Source: Pomphorhynchus laevis (lineage: Eukaryota; Acanthocephala; Palaeacanthocephala; Echinorhynchida; Pomphorhynchidae). From it: 64,000 nt of DNA. The notes beneath the pieces were generated by a model. That model was not told the DNA's origin. It searched no databases and saw nothing but the letters and a program-made list of their open reading frames with translations. Both the position numbers and the translations under genes were made by a program. This document shows, in pieces, positions 34,440 through 45,170 of this stretch. Numbering within the stretch: position 1 is the stretch's first letter; every line of letters begins with the position of its first letter. Where the stretch lies: NCBI GenBank assembly GCA_012934845.2, contig WNNJ02002166.1, forward strand, positions 1 through 64,000, in the 5' to 3' direction.

Positions 34440-34815
34440 TATACTTTGCATTAGAATAAGATACTAGATAGTTATTTCAGAGGAAATACATCATTAGCAT
34501 GTATTTGGCCCCGCTGCTATGTTGGGTAGAGGAGTTAGGGGCCGAAACCTGATAGCATAGCAGTTCCTCCTGATGACCTCTAATTCTTATTCTGATACAA
34601 CGTCTGTTATTTATTAGTCAATTCATAAAAATGACGTTTATTTTAAATTTTATTTTTTATTTTTATTTTTTAACTTGATTAAAATTATAGAAAATCTAAA
34701 AACAATTATTAATTTTATTATTTAATTATTAAATTTTGATTTAGCATTATTATGTTTTGTTTATTTTATAATTATATAACAATACGTAGACTCAGTTAGC
34801 TGATTTAATTTATTT
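34440..34815 (+). mobile_element. PLE-1 3' UTR with structured module and terminal motif
   Basis: After the stop comes ATCATTAGCATGTATTT, then the module: GGCCCC (34507-34512), CTGCTATG (34514-34521), TAGAGG (34527-34532), GGGGCC (34538-34543), GAAAC, CATAGCAG (34556-34563), CTGATGA (34570-34576), CCTCTA (34577-34582). GGCCCC/GGGGCC and CTGCTATG/CATAGCAG interlock as a pseudoknot. The AT-rich tail ends TACGTAGACTCAGTTAGCTG near 34783-34802. Confidence 0.85.
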
Positions 34816-36160
34816 ACCAGTTATTTATACAGCATTAAAATATTTAGTGAGATTGAAATTTCTAATTAGTTCTGACTATTATTCAATAGATTGTGAGCCA
34901 ATATACAAAATCTAAAGGTAATTTTAGGCATGAGTATGCATGAGCCTTAAAAATGCGTGCAATTTAGCACGTAATTTAAATTATACTACATTTTTGTACT
35001 TATTTTATGAACAAGAGAACCGTGCTATCGACAAGCTTATAGTCGCCGTATTTGTAGAAGATAATTTACTCGCTCACTTGTTAATTTACTAAAGAACTAC
35101 TTATTTTGTAAGTTCGGCTCTCACTGATAATTGATTGATGGTCATTTTAAAATTATGCTTGGCTAATTAAGCATTAAAAGAAGAGATACTTGAAATAAAA
35201 TACTTTATCTACCAGCACGCAATGCGCAAGTAGCGCAGTTCCTACAAAAATATTTTCAACTTGTTGGGAATTCAAACTTGTTTAGCACGTTGATATCAGG
35301 CAGTTATCACACTGTCAGGAATGCACTAGGGCGTGTGGCATGCATATATATCAATAGCGGCCTTTTCTATTAGATATAGATTTGAAAACCATAGAGCAGA
35401 TGTCTTTGTATTTAACAATTTGTTCTCTTCAATGCATCGTTTTTATTTATTTCAATCTTATGTTAAATGGCAGCGATGCTGTTTGCGCTCATTCAATTTC
35501 AATGATGTATGAAACCTCGGAGATAGATTTAAGATTACATACTTATGTTCTAATTCAGAATTTTGTAGTTTTTTATGATGTACAAAATCACTATATCACT
35601 CTTTTATAGAAATATAAATTTCAACACTAATTTTGTGTAAAAAGCACATCGTAATTTATTGCAAAAATATTTATTAACAAATAACTGCATTTCAAACAAA
35701 TATCTTAGCAATTATATTTGATTTTTTTAATTTACAAATTTTAATTTTATTTTTAATATATTATTTTACAAATACAAAATACCGTAAATATGATTAAATA
35801 TCATAAATTTGATTAAGTATTAGAAAAGAAATATAAAGTTTGTGGAAATAAAAAATTATTATATGAAATTTTATACAATTTATTTTTATATCAAGTTAAC
35901 AAATATCAAGTTTATGCTGCAATTCATTGATATTAGCAAAATCACTAAATTATTCAAATCACTTTACTGAGGCTATATATTTCGTTCTAGAACTAATTTT
36001 AAACATAAAAATAGAGAAATATTAAAAGAATTTTAATAACCCCGTATTTTTATTAAACGATTAATATATAATATACAATATATCAGAATAAGGATTGAAA
36101 AAAAAAGATCTTATTTGATATAAAGATTATATCAAATAAGGATTGAAGTCATCAGGAAGA
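34816..36160. other. Gene-free stretch
   Basis: Open frames at 35382-35609 are AT-driven and hydrophobic without a family match. 36105-36150 repeats ATATCAAATAAGGATTGA-like text. Nothing else recognised. Confidence 0.45.
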
Positions 36161-36164
36161 AATT

Positions 36165-36790
36165 TTGTATGCATTTAATGATAAATCAGATCAGATAGCT
36201 GAGTCCACGTATTTTTTACTTTATATAAATTAAAAATATAGATAAATAATAAATAATTATATAACATTTTATAGAATTTATATTTATATCAAGTTAAAAT
36301 TTAAAATTAAAATTTAAAATACAAGTCAATTTTTATGAATTGACTAATAGATAACATACGTTGTATCGGAATAAAAATTAGAGGTCATCAGGAGGAACTG
36401 ATATGCTATCAGGTTTCGGCCCATAACTCCTCTACCCAACATAGCAGCGGGGTCAGATACACGCTAATAACGTATTTCCTCTGATAGAATTTGATTAGCT
36501 TGTGTACCATATTCTAACACAAAGCATATTGTTTATCATCCATACAGTTGATTTATAAATTGTAAATTTAATATTTTAATATTTCGTTGATTATAATCTA
36601 CATTATAAGAAAAAGAAAATATTCATCAATACTTGATTGGAAATAAGCAGAAAAACAATAGTGTCGTATCAATAATATATAGTTTCAGTATTTCTGACAG
36701 GCCATATTACCGGAAAAACAATGTTTTATATTATCTGGGAAACAGTGTTATATTACCGGGAAAACAATGTTAAATTACATGGAAAGCACG
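36165..36790 (-). mobile_element. Chimeric PLE-1-derived element, minus strand
   Basis: 36185-36465 is a PLE-1 tail and module (module at 36380-36455). Beyond the former coding end (AACAGTTGATTTATAAATTG) the sequence is not PLE ORF but a segment shared with 50830-51065 (AAGAAAAAGAAAATAT, TAGTTTCAGTATTTCT, CATATTACCGG). At 36708-36785 a degenerate TATTACCGGGAAAACAATGT repeat occurs three times. The shared architecture suggests a non-autonomous family. Confidence 0.6.
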
Positions 36791-37064
36791 GTTTTGATAA
36801 TGGTTTGTAATGTTCATGTCATTTATGGTCAAATTCTTTCATCTGTAGAGATTGTGAAACTTTTTCTTAATGATTATGCTGTCAAGTAACTTTTGCGAGT
36901 CTGTTTGAGCATTGATGCAGCAATGAACACTAAGCATATTCTAACTGCTGCAATGGTAAACGCTGCTCCTGTAGACAAAATAACTTTACTCGTAATTTAT
37001 TTGAAAATTTTTATTATTGTCTATATAATCACTAATATAAATATCTTGCTCGATTTATTCAATA
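36791..37064. other. Gap before the Rex3-like LINE
   Basis: AT-rich, no gene recognised. Confidence 0.5.
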
Positions 37065-37190
37065 GGGGCCGCTAGGTGACAGTCGAGTAAGTACTAAACT
37101 GACATTTATTGCAAATTAGCCTCTTCGTGGAGCGGCCCAGACAACGGATGTTCGACATTTGTCGATCAACGGCTAAATAATTGGCCGACT
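37065..37190 (+). ncRNA. HDV-like ribozyme candidate at LINE 5' end
   Basis: The order of helices fits the nested double pseudoknot of HDV-like ribozymes. P1: GGGCCGC (37066-37072) with GCGGCCC (37132-37138). P2: GC(A)AATTA (37111-37118) with TAATT(G)GC (37178-37185), one A-G mismatch. P3: CTC (37121-37123) with GAG (37130-37132), loop TTCGTG; the last G is shared with P1, so either P1 is 6 bp or P3 2 bp. P4: TCGACA (37152-37157) with TGTCGA (37160-37165). CTAA (37173-37176) lies just before P2', where the catalytic C of J4/2 sits. The 38-nt J1/2 is long, as in R2. HDV-like ribozymes are known at 5' ends of R2 and RTE LINEs; cleavage would fall at the element's first base. Confidence 0.6.
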
Positions 37191-37233
37191 TGCATAAGCC
37201 ATAGAGATAGTTTTTTCATAGACTATCTCAGAT

Positions 37234-37500
37234 CCCTCCGATGACTCCAATGGCGGATTAGACAATGGACGAAAAGGCGGAAGAGAGTCACGGAGGCCCG
37301 TTTCTTTGCAGTAGCGATGATGGATCATCAAAGGATATTGGGAACGGGAGATAGCCGAACAAACAAAATCACTCCGATGAATCCAACGGCAAATTGGACA
37401 ATGGACGAAAAGGCGGAAGAGAGTCTCGGAGATCTGTCTCCTTACAGTAGCGATGTTGGATCATCAAAGGATATCAGGAACGGGATATAACCGAACAAAC
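37234..37500 (+). repeat. 136-bp tandem duplication in the Rex3-like 5' UTR
   Basis: Two copies of a segment with CTCCGATGA(C/A)TCCAA, GACAATGGACGAAAAGGCGG, GGATCATCAAAGGATAT and GATA-AACCGAACAAACAAA, offset by 136 bp, lie before the endonuclease frame. RTE elements are known for repeated 5' segments; here it suggests promoter or template switching. Confidence 0.75.
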
Positions 37501-40384
37501 AAACGAAGGCAATGAAAATGACAAGCAATAAATTTATAAAATATAAATCAAATGCAAAGAATAATGGTCAACTCACCACTGACCTGATGAGCTTTCATTG
37601 TCGGGTGCCGTGTGACCAGGCAGTTGTACGGAGACAGCGAGAGAGGCATCAACATCCGAAGCGGACTAGCCTTCATGTAGGAACGTGGAATGTCATCTCG
37701 CATACGGGGAAAGAACCATAAATAGTTGAAGAGATGGCTCGCTTCGGTCTTGAAATAATCGGAGTGACTTCTCTTCACTATTCTGAAACTAAAACTAAAC
37801 TTTTGGATCAAGGTTGGACCTTGAACTATTCGGGAGTTACCAACGGAAAGTGACGACAGACGGGTGTATAGATGCTTACAAGTCCCCGACTGTCGTTTGT
37901 GGTAGAGAGGTTTAACCCAGTGAACGAAAGGTTGGCGTCTTTGAGACTTATAGTCAAAGAGGGAAATGGGATAACTGTTGTGTGTGCGTATGCTCCCAAC
38001 ATTATCTCGGAATACGCAGCCTTCGTGGAAGATTCTCAGGCTTTGCTTGATAGTACTCCTGTTGGAGATTTCCTCGTTCGATTGGGTGACTTCAATGCTT
38101 ATGTTGGTAGGGTCAGTAGCACTTGGAAGGAATTGTTGGGGAGGAACGGACTCTCTAATCTAAATGAGAGTGGTGTTGAATTATTGCACTTTTGTTCGCG
38201 TAACAATTTGTGCATAACCAACACCATGTTTGAACATATGGAGATCCATAGATGCACATGGTATCAGGATTCTCTTAGCCAAAGATCAATGATCGATTTT
38301 GTAATCGTTGAATCTGATCTGCGACGGTATGTTCTGAACACTCGTGTGAAGAGAGAAGCTGAGCTGTCAACCGATCACTACCTTGTAGTTAATAAACTTC
38401 GATGGCAGGACCGGATGCTAGACAAGCCTGGTAAACCCAAACGTTGTGTGAGAGCGTGCTGGGAGCGTCTAGCAGATGTTTATGTCAAAGAACGTTTTTC
38501 TGGCTACATCCGGGAGGACTTCTCTCGGTTGCCAGAAGAGGTGATGATAATTGATCAGGAATGTGATATGTTCAGATCTTCGCTTGCCAAAGCAACAGTT
38601 TAAAGTTGTGGCTCGTAGGCATTAGGTGCTTGTCACCTAATGCCAACAGTTAGAGATTTTGTCCAACAGAAGAAGCTGGCTTATAAGGCAACTTTGTCAG
38701 ATAAATTAGTGGAAGCTGTAGACAAATACCGAAAAGCAACTGAAGCTAAGAAGGCGGCTTGGGAAAAGTTTAGAGAGTACTTAGAACTTGATTATAGGTC
38801 AGCTTCAAAGATGTTCTGGAGAACGATCAGGTACCTTCGTGTTGGAGAGCAGAAAACTCCTCAAACTGGCTATGACAAGAGAGGATCTATGCTGACTGAC
38901 ATTGAAGAAATTCTTGGTTGTTGGAAAGAGCATTTTAGGAGTCTCCTTAATCCGATGGATATCTCTGGCAAGTCTGGAGTAGACGAGATTCGATCTGAAG
39001 TGTTAAAGGCTCTCGTCGTTGCTGGCATTAAGTGGCTAACACGGATCTTGAACGTTTCATTGAAGTCAGGCAAGGTTCCAAGTGAGTGGCGAACTAGGAT
39101 GGTGGTACTGATCTTTAAGAGAGGTGACCAAAGAGTATGTTCCAATTATCGGGGCATCACTTTTCTTATCCAAACTGGTAAGCAATTTACTAGGATTCTT
39201 GATTTAAGGATACGGCCTATAGTTAAGGGACAGTTGCAGGAAGAACAATGCGGCTTTACTAAGGGAGTATGAAGTACCACACTATATTCGGGTAGCTGTG
39301 GTTTCTCTTTATGAACAAAGTATGAGTTGTGTTCGTGTTCTGGGTAGGAAGTCTGAATAATTTCCAGCAGGTGTTGGGTTACGTCAGGGTTGTCCTTTGT
39401 CTCCATTTTTGTTCCTTGTTTACATGGACAAAATTTCGAGACGGGCTGCTCTGACGGATGTCGGTCTTCAGTTCGGTTCCATCAGGATAGCATCTCTGCT
39501 TTTTGCAAATGACGTTGTTTTGTTGACTTCTTGTCTTGAGGACTTACAATGCCTACTAGATCAATTCACGATGGAATGCTACGCGGCAGGGGTGTTGGTT
39601 AGTACCTCTAAGATTGTCTCTATGTGCTCGTCTGGGATTCAGTTGCCAATCTTAACCCGGATTGGTGAAAAAGGTTCTTCCTGATTTGGAAAATTTCAAG
39701 TATCTTGGGGTATTGTTCTCGAGGGACGCCAGGAGCATAAAGGAGATTGAGATGCGGATTTGTGCAGCTAACGCAGCAATGCGTTCTTTGTACATGTATG
39801 TCGTGGTGAAGCGAGTGTTAAGTCTTTAGGCGACGCTTTCGGTTTACCACGCAATCTTAATTCATATCTTAACCTATGGTCATGAGCTCTGGGTTATGGC
39901 CGAAAATATAAATAATATCTCGGATATAGGCGATCGAAATGTGGTTCCTTCTCTGTATGACTGGTCTTAGCCTTGGAGATAGGGTTAGGAATTCGGTCAT
40001 CCGGGATAGACTCGGAGTAAAGTCGCTGCTTCTCCACATCGAAGAAAGTCAGCTGAGGTGGATAGGACACGTTCTGAGGATTCTAGGAATCGCCTTACTT
40101 GGAGGGTTTTCCAGGCCCGGACTCTCTTGAAAGAGACCTCGATGTAGACCTCTGTACATGTGGAGAGATCAAATCTCGAAACTGCCCAAAGACCGCCTTG
40201 GGCTATCTGAAAGAGAACTCTGGTCTGTCGCTCAGGATCGCGATGTTTAAAGTAGTTTGATTCGTACACTGCCCCCACGACCCGATACCCTGAGCAGTGG
40301 TTGACAGAAAAAATATAGTATATTGTTTTTTGTTTTTCTTGTCAAGAAATTGTTGTTGTGTTGTTCTTTGGCATTTTTATCCAC

Positions 40385-40515
40385 ACGAGAAAAAGAAAAT
40401 TACGTATCTGTTTTATTGACGTTTCGATCAAGCTAGTGATCCTTCTCAGAAGATCACTAGCTTGATCGATAAGGATCACTAGCTTGATCGAAACGTCAAT
40501 AAAACAGATACATAA
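40385..40515. repeat. Inverted terminal hairpin motif
   Basis: CAGATACATAATT... on the right and ATTACGTATCTGTTTTATTG on the left flank a palindrome: GACGTTTCGATCAAGCTAGT at 40420 and ACTAGCTTGATCGAAACGTC at 40479. The arms contain the GATC...GATCGAAACGTC motif in both orientations. Confidence 0.75.
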
Positions 40516-41084
40516 TTATCTCCTTTTTCTCGTATGGATAAAAAATGCCAATGAAACAAATAAGTTGGCACACGAAAGTAATCTTATGGGAATATTCAAT
40601 AATATTTTTAATTTTGGGTTTAATGGAAGTCAGTGTATGAATTCACGTGAAGAGCATCAACCAACTATAATATTAGTTATTATCTTTATAGTTTACTGTT
40701 AAAGTATTTAAAATTAATAGTTAACTATTTAAAATTTTATTATTAATAGTTTATTTTTCGGCGATACTAAGGGTAGAAATGAGCAATTTTGATATTATGT
40801 TCAACATAACAAATTTATTCGACAATAACTAAAGATATGAATTTTAAACCTGTCAGTTGATGTTATACTTATTTAGGGCACATGTTCGTCATTAAATCAG
40901 TGAAGACTTGTACTCACGATATCAGTTTTATTCAAATTCTATTATTTGATTGTACAGAATTTATAATTATGAATTGATAAATTCATAATTCATAGTAATT
41001 TATAATTATTATAATTATCTTTAAATAAAGATATTTAAAGATAATATTTAAAGAAATAATTAAACTTTATCAGTTTCATTGCAG
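40516..41084. other. Gene-free stretch
   Basis: No gene recognised; AT-rich. Confidence 0.5.
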
Positions 41085-41220
41085 AAAGAGATGAATCTTC
41101 CTTTGACTGATGGTTTTCTTAAAAATCTAAATTTATTCGACGACAAAGTACTTAAACTTGATCAGGATATCTATCACACTCCTGCTTTTCTTCAAACAGC
41201 TTGGCGTAGCCCTCTCGCAA
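41085..41220 (+). CDS. Candidate coding exon, unknown gene
   Basis: A TTTCATTGCAG acceptor opens a 136-bp frame containing MNLPLTDGFLKNLNLFDDK, VLKLDQDIYHTPAFLQTAWR and SPLA, closed by a GTAAGC donor (phase 1). Composition is less AT-driven than neighbouring DNA. The next candidate, at 51784, has the complementary phase (two bases) and continues open. In that case the bHLH gene would lie antisense inside a 10.6 kb intron. I do not recognise the protein, and upstream exons, if any, were not found. Confidence 0.4.
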
Positions 41221-43490
41221 GTAAGCCCACTTTAATTTGGTGAGCTTCGCTTGACGGATATCACCCTAATTTCTGTAAAAAAGGAAGAATCATACATGAA
41301 CGATCATCAACTTGTGTATGCTGTTTTTGCAACAAAACATGCTCATCACTCTTACATGTATTTTCCTGTGCTCATTTGTCTTGTTTATCCATAAAAACCA
41401 TATATACGCTGAAGTTGGGGTAGGCTTACAGGCTTATTTCGGCTGACGATGCGTATCTGTGTCACGTACAATCAATTTGAGCAAATCAATGAAATTTTAA
41501 GCAGCTCAAGAAATAAGAAGAAAGACAACTGTTCTGACTTTATATTTGTTATCTTATAATCTTTTTCATATGCCCAAGCCGAAAGGCGGAGTGGCTTTAT
41601 TAAATCACATAATTATTATAATTTATACTCTGCCCACGTGCATAAAGTTTTAATAAATTTCAAAAAGTATTTTTTACAGTAATTATTAATCATTAACCAG
41701 AGATTGAATGAACATTAATGTTGTTAATTACGGTGATAGCAATTTATGTATCTTACTTGATACAAGTCTTGTGTATCTAGCTGCATTTACTTCATATAGT
41801 TATAAATTAATGAATCAATTTATTGATCGTATCTATAAGTATAATTGCTTATATTTTATTACTAAGCAATCTGCAAAAATGATGCTCACTTTGGATCAAG
41901 TTTGAACCTATTATTCTGACGAATATACGCAGGATAAGTAAAATTAATTCAACAAAAGAAGTGAAGTGCATTGTTAAATGTGCACATAATGCATGTTGAT
42001 GTTAATTCAGTCACAACAATGAAAATTACTATTTATTATTACACAGCCCAGTGAACTTGAAACAAAACTGAATTGAGAACAACTGAAAATAAAAATATCT
42101 CATACATGCGTCTAGCTTATTGGAAAATAGCTAAAATATGATCATCTAAAATCTGTAAATATTTCAAGAGGAAATTGTCCGCCAAATGCTGCATCATCGA
42201 ATATCTTCCACAATAAAAGCTGGTATAACAGAATATATATGTTATGATTTTACGACGTTATTAATCCTGTCATCAATAGAGATTAAAATTACAATACAAT
42301 TATTAATTAGTTAAATGTAATTATTATATTTATTTTAAAAATATATTTTAATTTTTTTTTGAAATTTTTAGTGAAAGGTGTGAGGTTTGAAAGGTGAATC
42401 AAAAATAGTGCTTATAAGATTAAATATTTTTTTAATAATCAATAATTTATTACAGAGAATAAATTAGTGTTTATTTAATGTACAACATATTAGATATATT
42501 ATATGAAAATAATTTTACACACAAGAATAAAACAGTCTTATTCCAAAAATTACAATAATATTTCGATATCCGATGCCATTATCGTCAGGAAAATTAGAAA
42601 CAGTTTATTCGAGCACAAAAGCATCAAGTTTGTCATTTATACAAAATACGAATTTAAATGAAACAAAAATATAGTTACAAAGTGAAATGCCAGTATATTA
42701 TTACTGCACAATAAAATAAAGCAAATAAAATGAAAGAAAACTAAAACAAAAAGTTAAAAGGATAAATAAAAATAAGTAGAAAAATAAAACTAAATAAAGA
42801 AAATTGTGGAATAGTAATTGAAAAACTAAACAAATTAAATTTAAATCATTAAAAATAGAATTTAAAATATTTGATAGAAGTTAAAATAAGAAGCAATTAA
42901 CCAGGAATTCAAATTGATAATACTTAAATTTAAAATAAAATTACTGGGTTTAATTTTAAGCATAATATAATTTTTTATAAAAAAAAATAAAAGCTCACGT
43001 GACATGAATAACATTTGAATAACATGTGACATGTGACATTCGCTTTCATATGAAAGAATGATGGCGAATAATTAGAATAATTATCAAAGAATAATTTTGA
43101 TAAATATCATTCTTTCATATGCAAGAATGATATAATAGTTAATACAAAACAAAAATCCTTCATAGAGTTATATTCCCAATATGTCACATGTATATGCTAG
43201 TATTGGTGCAAGTAAATAATTCATGACTAGTCAATCAATATGATCCTACATCTCAGATCCAGGTAAAAAGTTACATCTTTGTGAGTATTCTTTATAGAGT
43301 CAAATCGAAATGATTGTTAGTTACTAAAATATCACTGGCAATATCAATATTAGCTAACAATGGAATATTTGTAAATATAGAGTTAACATCTGTAGTGTAG
43401 ATATTAATGTCTTTATAATGTCTATTTGTGCCAATGTATATTATGAGATATGTTATTATTATCAAAAATTACTTTATCGAAAACCAATCA
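41221..43490. other. 2.3 kb without recognised genes
   Basis: Contains, on the minus strand at about 42572-42602, CCTGACGATAATGGCATCGG then ATATCGAAATA, a diverged terminal hairpin motif, and a 16-bp inverted repeat CATATGAAAGAATGAT/ATCATTCTTTCATATG at about 43047 and 43108. No coding frame. Confidence 0.5.
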
Positions 43491-43493
43491 AAT

Positions 43494-44208
43494 CAGCTAA
43501 CTGAGTCTACTTATATAATATAATTATAAAATAAACAAAACATAATAATGCTAAATCAAAATTTAATAATTAAATAATAAAATTAATAATTGTTTTTAGA
43601 TTTTCTATAATTTAAATCAAGTTAAAATAAAAAATTGAAATTTAAAATAAACGTCATTTTTATGAATTGGCTAATAAATGACAGAAGTTGCATCAGAATT
43701 AGGATTAGAGGTCATCAGGAGGAACTGCTATGCTATCAAGTTTCGGCCCCTAACTCCTCTACCCAACATAGCAGCGGTGCCAAAATCTGTCTATTTGATA
43801 TTCGTCTGGTTTTATTGGTAATTATACTTAAGAACGAATAACCGAATATAAATACGCATCATTGTTTATATTTAAATGATGGATATAAATTATATTCATG
43901 ATGCATCTTAAATACTCACCATTATGTTGGGTAGAGGAGTTAGGGGCCGAAACTTGATAGCATAGCAGTTCCTCCTGATGACCTCTAATTCTTATTCTGA
44001 TACAACGTCTGTTATTTATTAGTCAATTCATAAAAATGACATTTATTTTAAATTTCAATTTTTTATTTTAACTTGATTTAAATTATAGAAAATCTAAAAA
44101 CAATTATTAATTTTATTATTTAATTGTTAAATTTTGATTTAGCATTATTATGTTTTGTTTATTTTATAATTATATTAAATACGTAGACTCAGTTAGCTGA
44201 TTTGATTC
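43494..44208. mobile_element. Two PLE-1 tails in head-to-head inverted pair
   Basis: A minus-strand tail (end motif at 43494, module 43709-43784) and a plus-strand tail (module from 43922, end motif at about 44188-44207) face each other across about 135 bp of unrelated DNA. Each is close to the 34440-34815 sequence. The plus copy starts inside the module. Confidence 0.8.
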
Positions 44209-44209
44209 C

Positions 44210-44894
44210 TACGTATTCAAATTGGCTTGTTTCGTAAAATAAAAATGTAAGACAAAATAATATAAACAAAATATAAAAGGATATAAACAAAATAGCAGTC
44301 ATCTAGATTATTAGACAAAAATATAATTACTTTAGCAATTATCATGTAAAGTTGCTATCTGCCACATATTAAAGATATATTTCAATAACGCATCAGTAAA
44401 AACATTTACCAAAATTTTCTATTCTGAATTAAAATATCAAAATTTCTAACAATATGTCAGTTTTGTATATAATTCATGCTAACAAAAGAACCATATTTTT
44501 ATCAAAATGTCAATTTAAACGTAATGAAATAATTAATAAAATGAATTATTTGTTACAATCTATTAATTCAAATTTTTCGTTGCTAGTATAACAGTAGATA
44601 GATAATATTTTGAAATATATCCATAATGATGCTAGAGCCTTTCTGATAAGAATTAGTTATAGAGCAAAGAGTTCATTAAAAACTATCCAGCTGGTGCTAT
44701 CGAATAGCAACTAATCATTGATTATATATAAAGACACAATATTTTCATTAATACCAGAACAATTTATCTGCCTTCACGAATAAAAATATTGAGATAAGTT
44801 TTAATATCATTATGCATGTTACAGTATCATAAGCGGGTGAGCAATTTCAAATATGGGCATTAGCAGCTTTTATAAATATTTATAAATAGGTAAA
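44210..44894. other. Gene-free stretch
   Basis: AT-rich; no gene recognised. Confidence 0.5.
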
Positions 44895-45170
44895 TTGGAA
44901 TACAAACATTTCCTATATACATTTAAACGACACAATTTTAAATTTAAAGATCAGCGATTTTTAAACAAAATATGCATTAAATACAAAATGAATTTAAATA
45001 CATTAGAATTTTTAGAACACACAAAAGGAATAACTTTTCAGAATACAAATACGTACGATTTCAGTACGCTTTATACAAATCTAGATTTAGCAGATATTAG
45101 AGAAAAATTAAAGCTATAAAAGATAATAAAGAAAAATTAATTAATCTTCTATTCCTAAAACGATATATAA
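44895..45170 (+). mobile_element. PLE-1 copy, left part
   Basis: EFLEHTKGITFQNTNTYDFS and TLYTNLDLADIREK (motif A), then KEKLINLLFLKRY, match 33547-33690 of the best copy. The match stops at about 45170 and resumes at 46437 in the same order. Confidence 0.8.

Larger units (their letters stand above)
37065..40340 (+). mobile_element. Near full-length Rex3-like (RTE clade) LINE
   Basis: Endonuclease: HVGTWNVISHTGKEP (37676), FGLEIIGVTS, LTSPRLSFVVERFNPVNERL (37874), ITVVCAYAPNIISEYAAF, RLGDFNAYVG (catalytic D/N), LCITNTMFEHMEIHRCTWYQ, RSMIDFVIVESDLRRYVLNT, ELSTDHYLVV (SDH equivalent TDH). Linker: DRMLDKPGKPKRCVRACWER. RT: VDEIRSEVLKALVVAG, SEWRTRMVVLIFKRGDQRVC, YRGITFL, GVGLRQGCPLSPFLFLV, LLFANDVVLLTS (39500; the usual ADD is AND), and end ISKLPKDRLGLSERELWSV, LPPRPDT. 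About five frame breaks. The wording is close to vertebrate Rex3 as I remember it. Confidence 0.88.

Noticed and set aside
34507-34582. Calling the PLE-1 module a hammerhead
   Set aside because: CTGATGA and GAAA are present, but stem II would need two unpaired bases next to GAAA, and CTGATGA is lost in older copies (CTAATGA, TTGATAA) while the interlocked helices persist.
34507-34582. Calling the PLE-1 module an HDV-like ribozyme
   Set aside because: P1/P2 order fits, but no P3, P4 or catalytic-C segment is visible.
35382-35609. 75-codon hydrophobic frame
   Set aside because: Starts at a non-ATG codon, AT-driven composition, no splice support.
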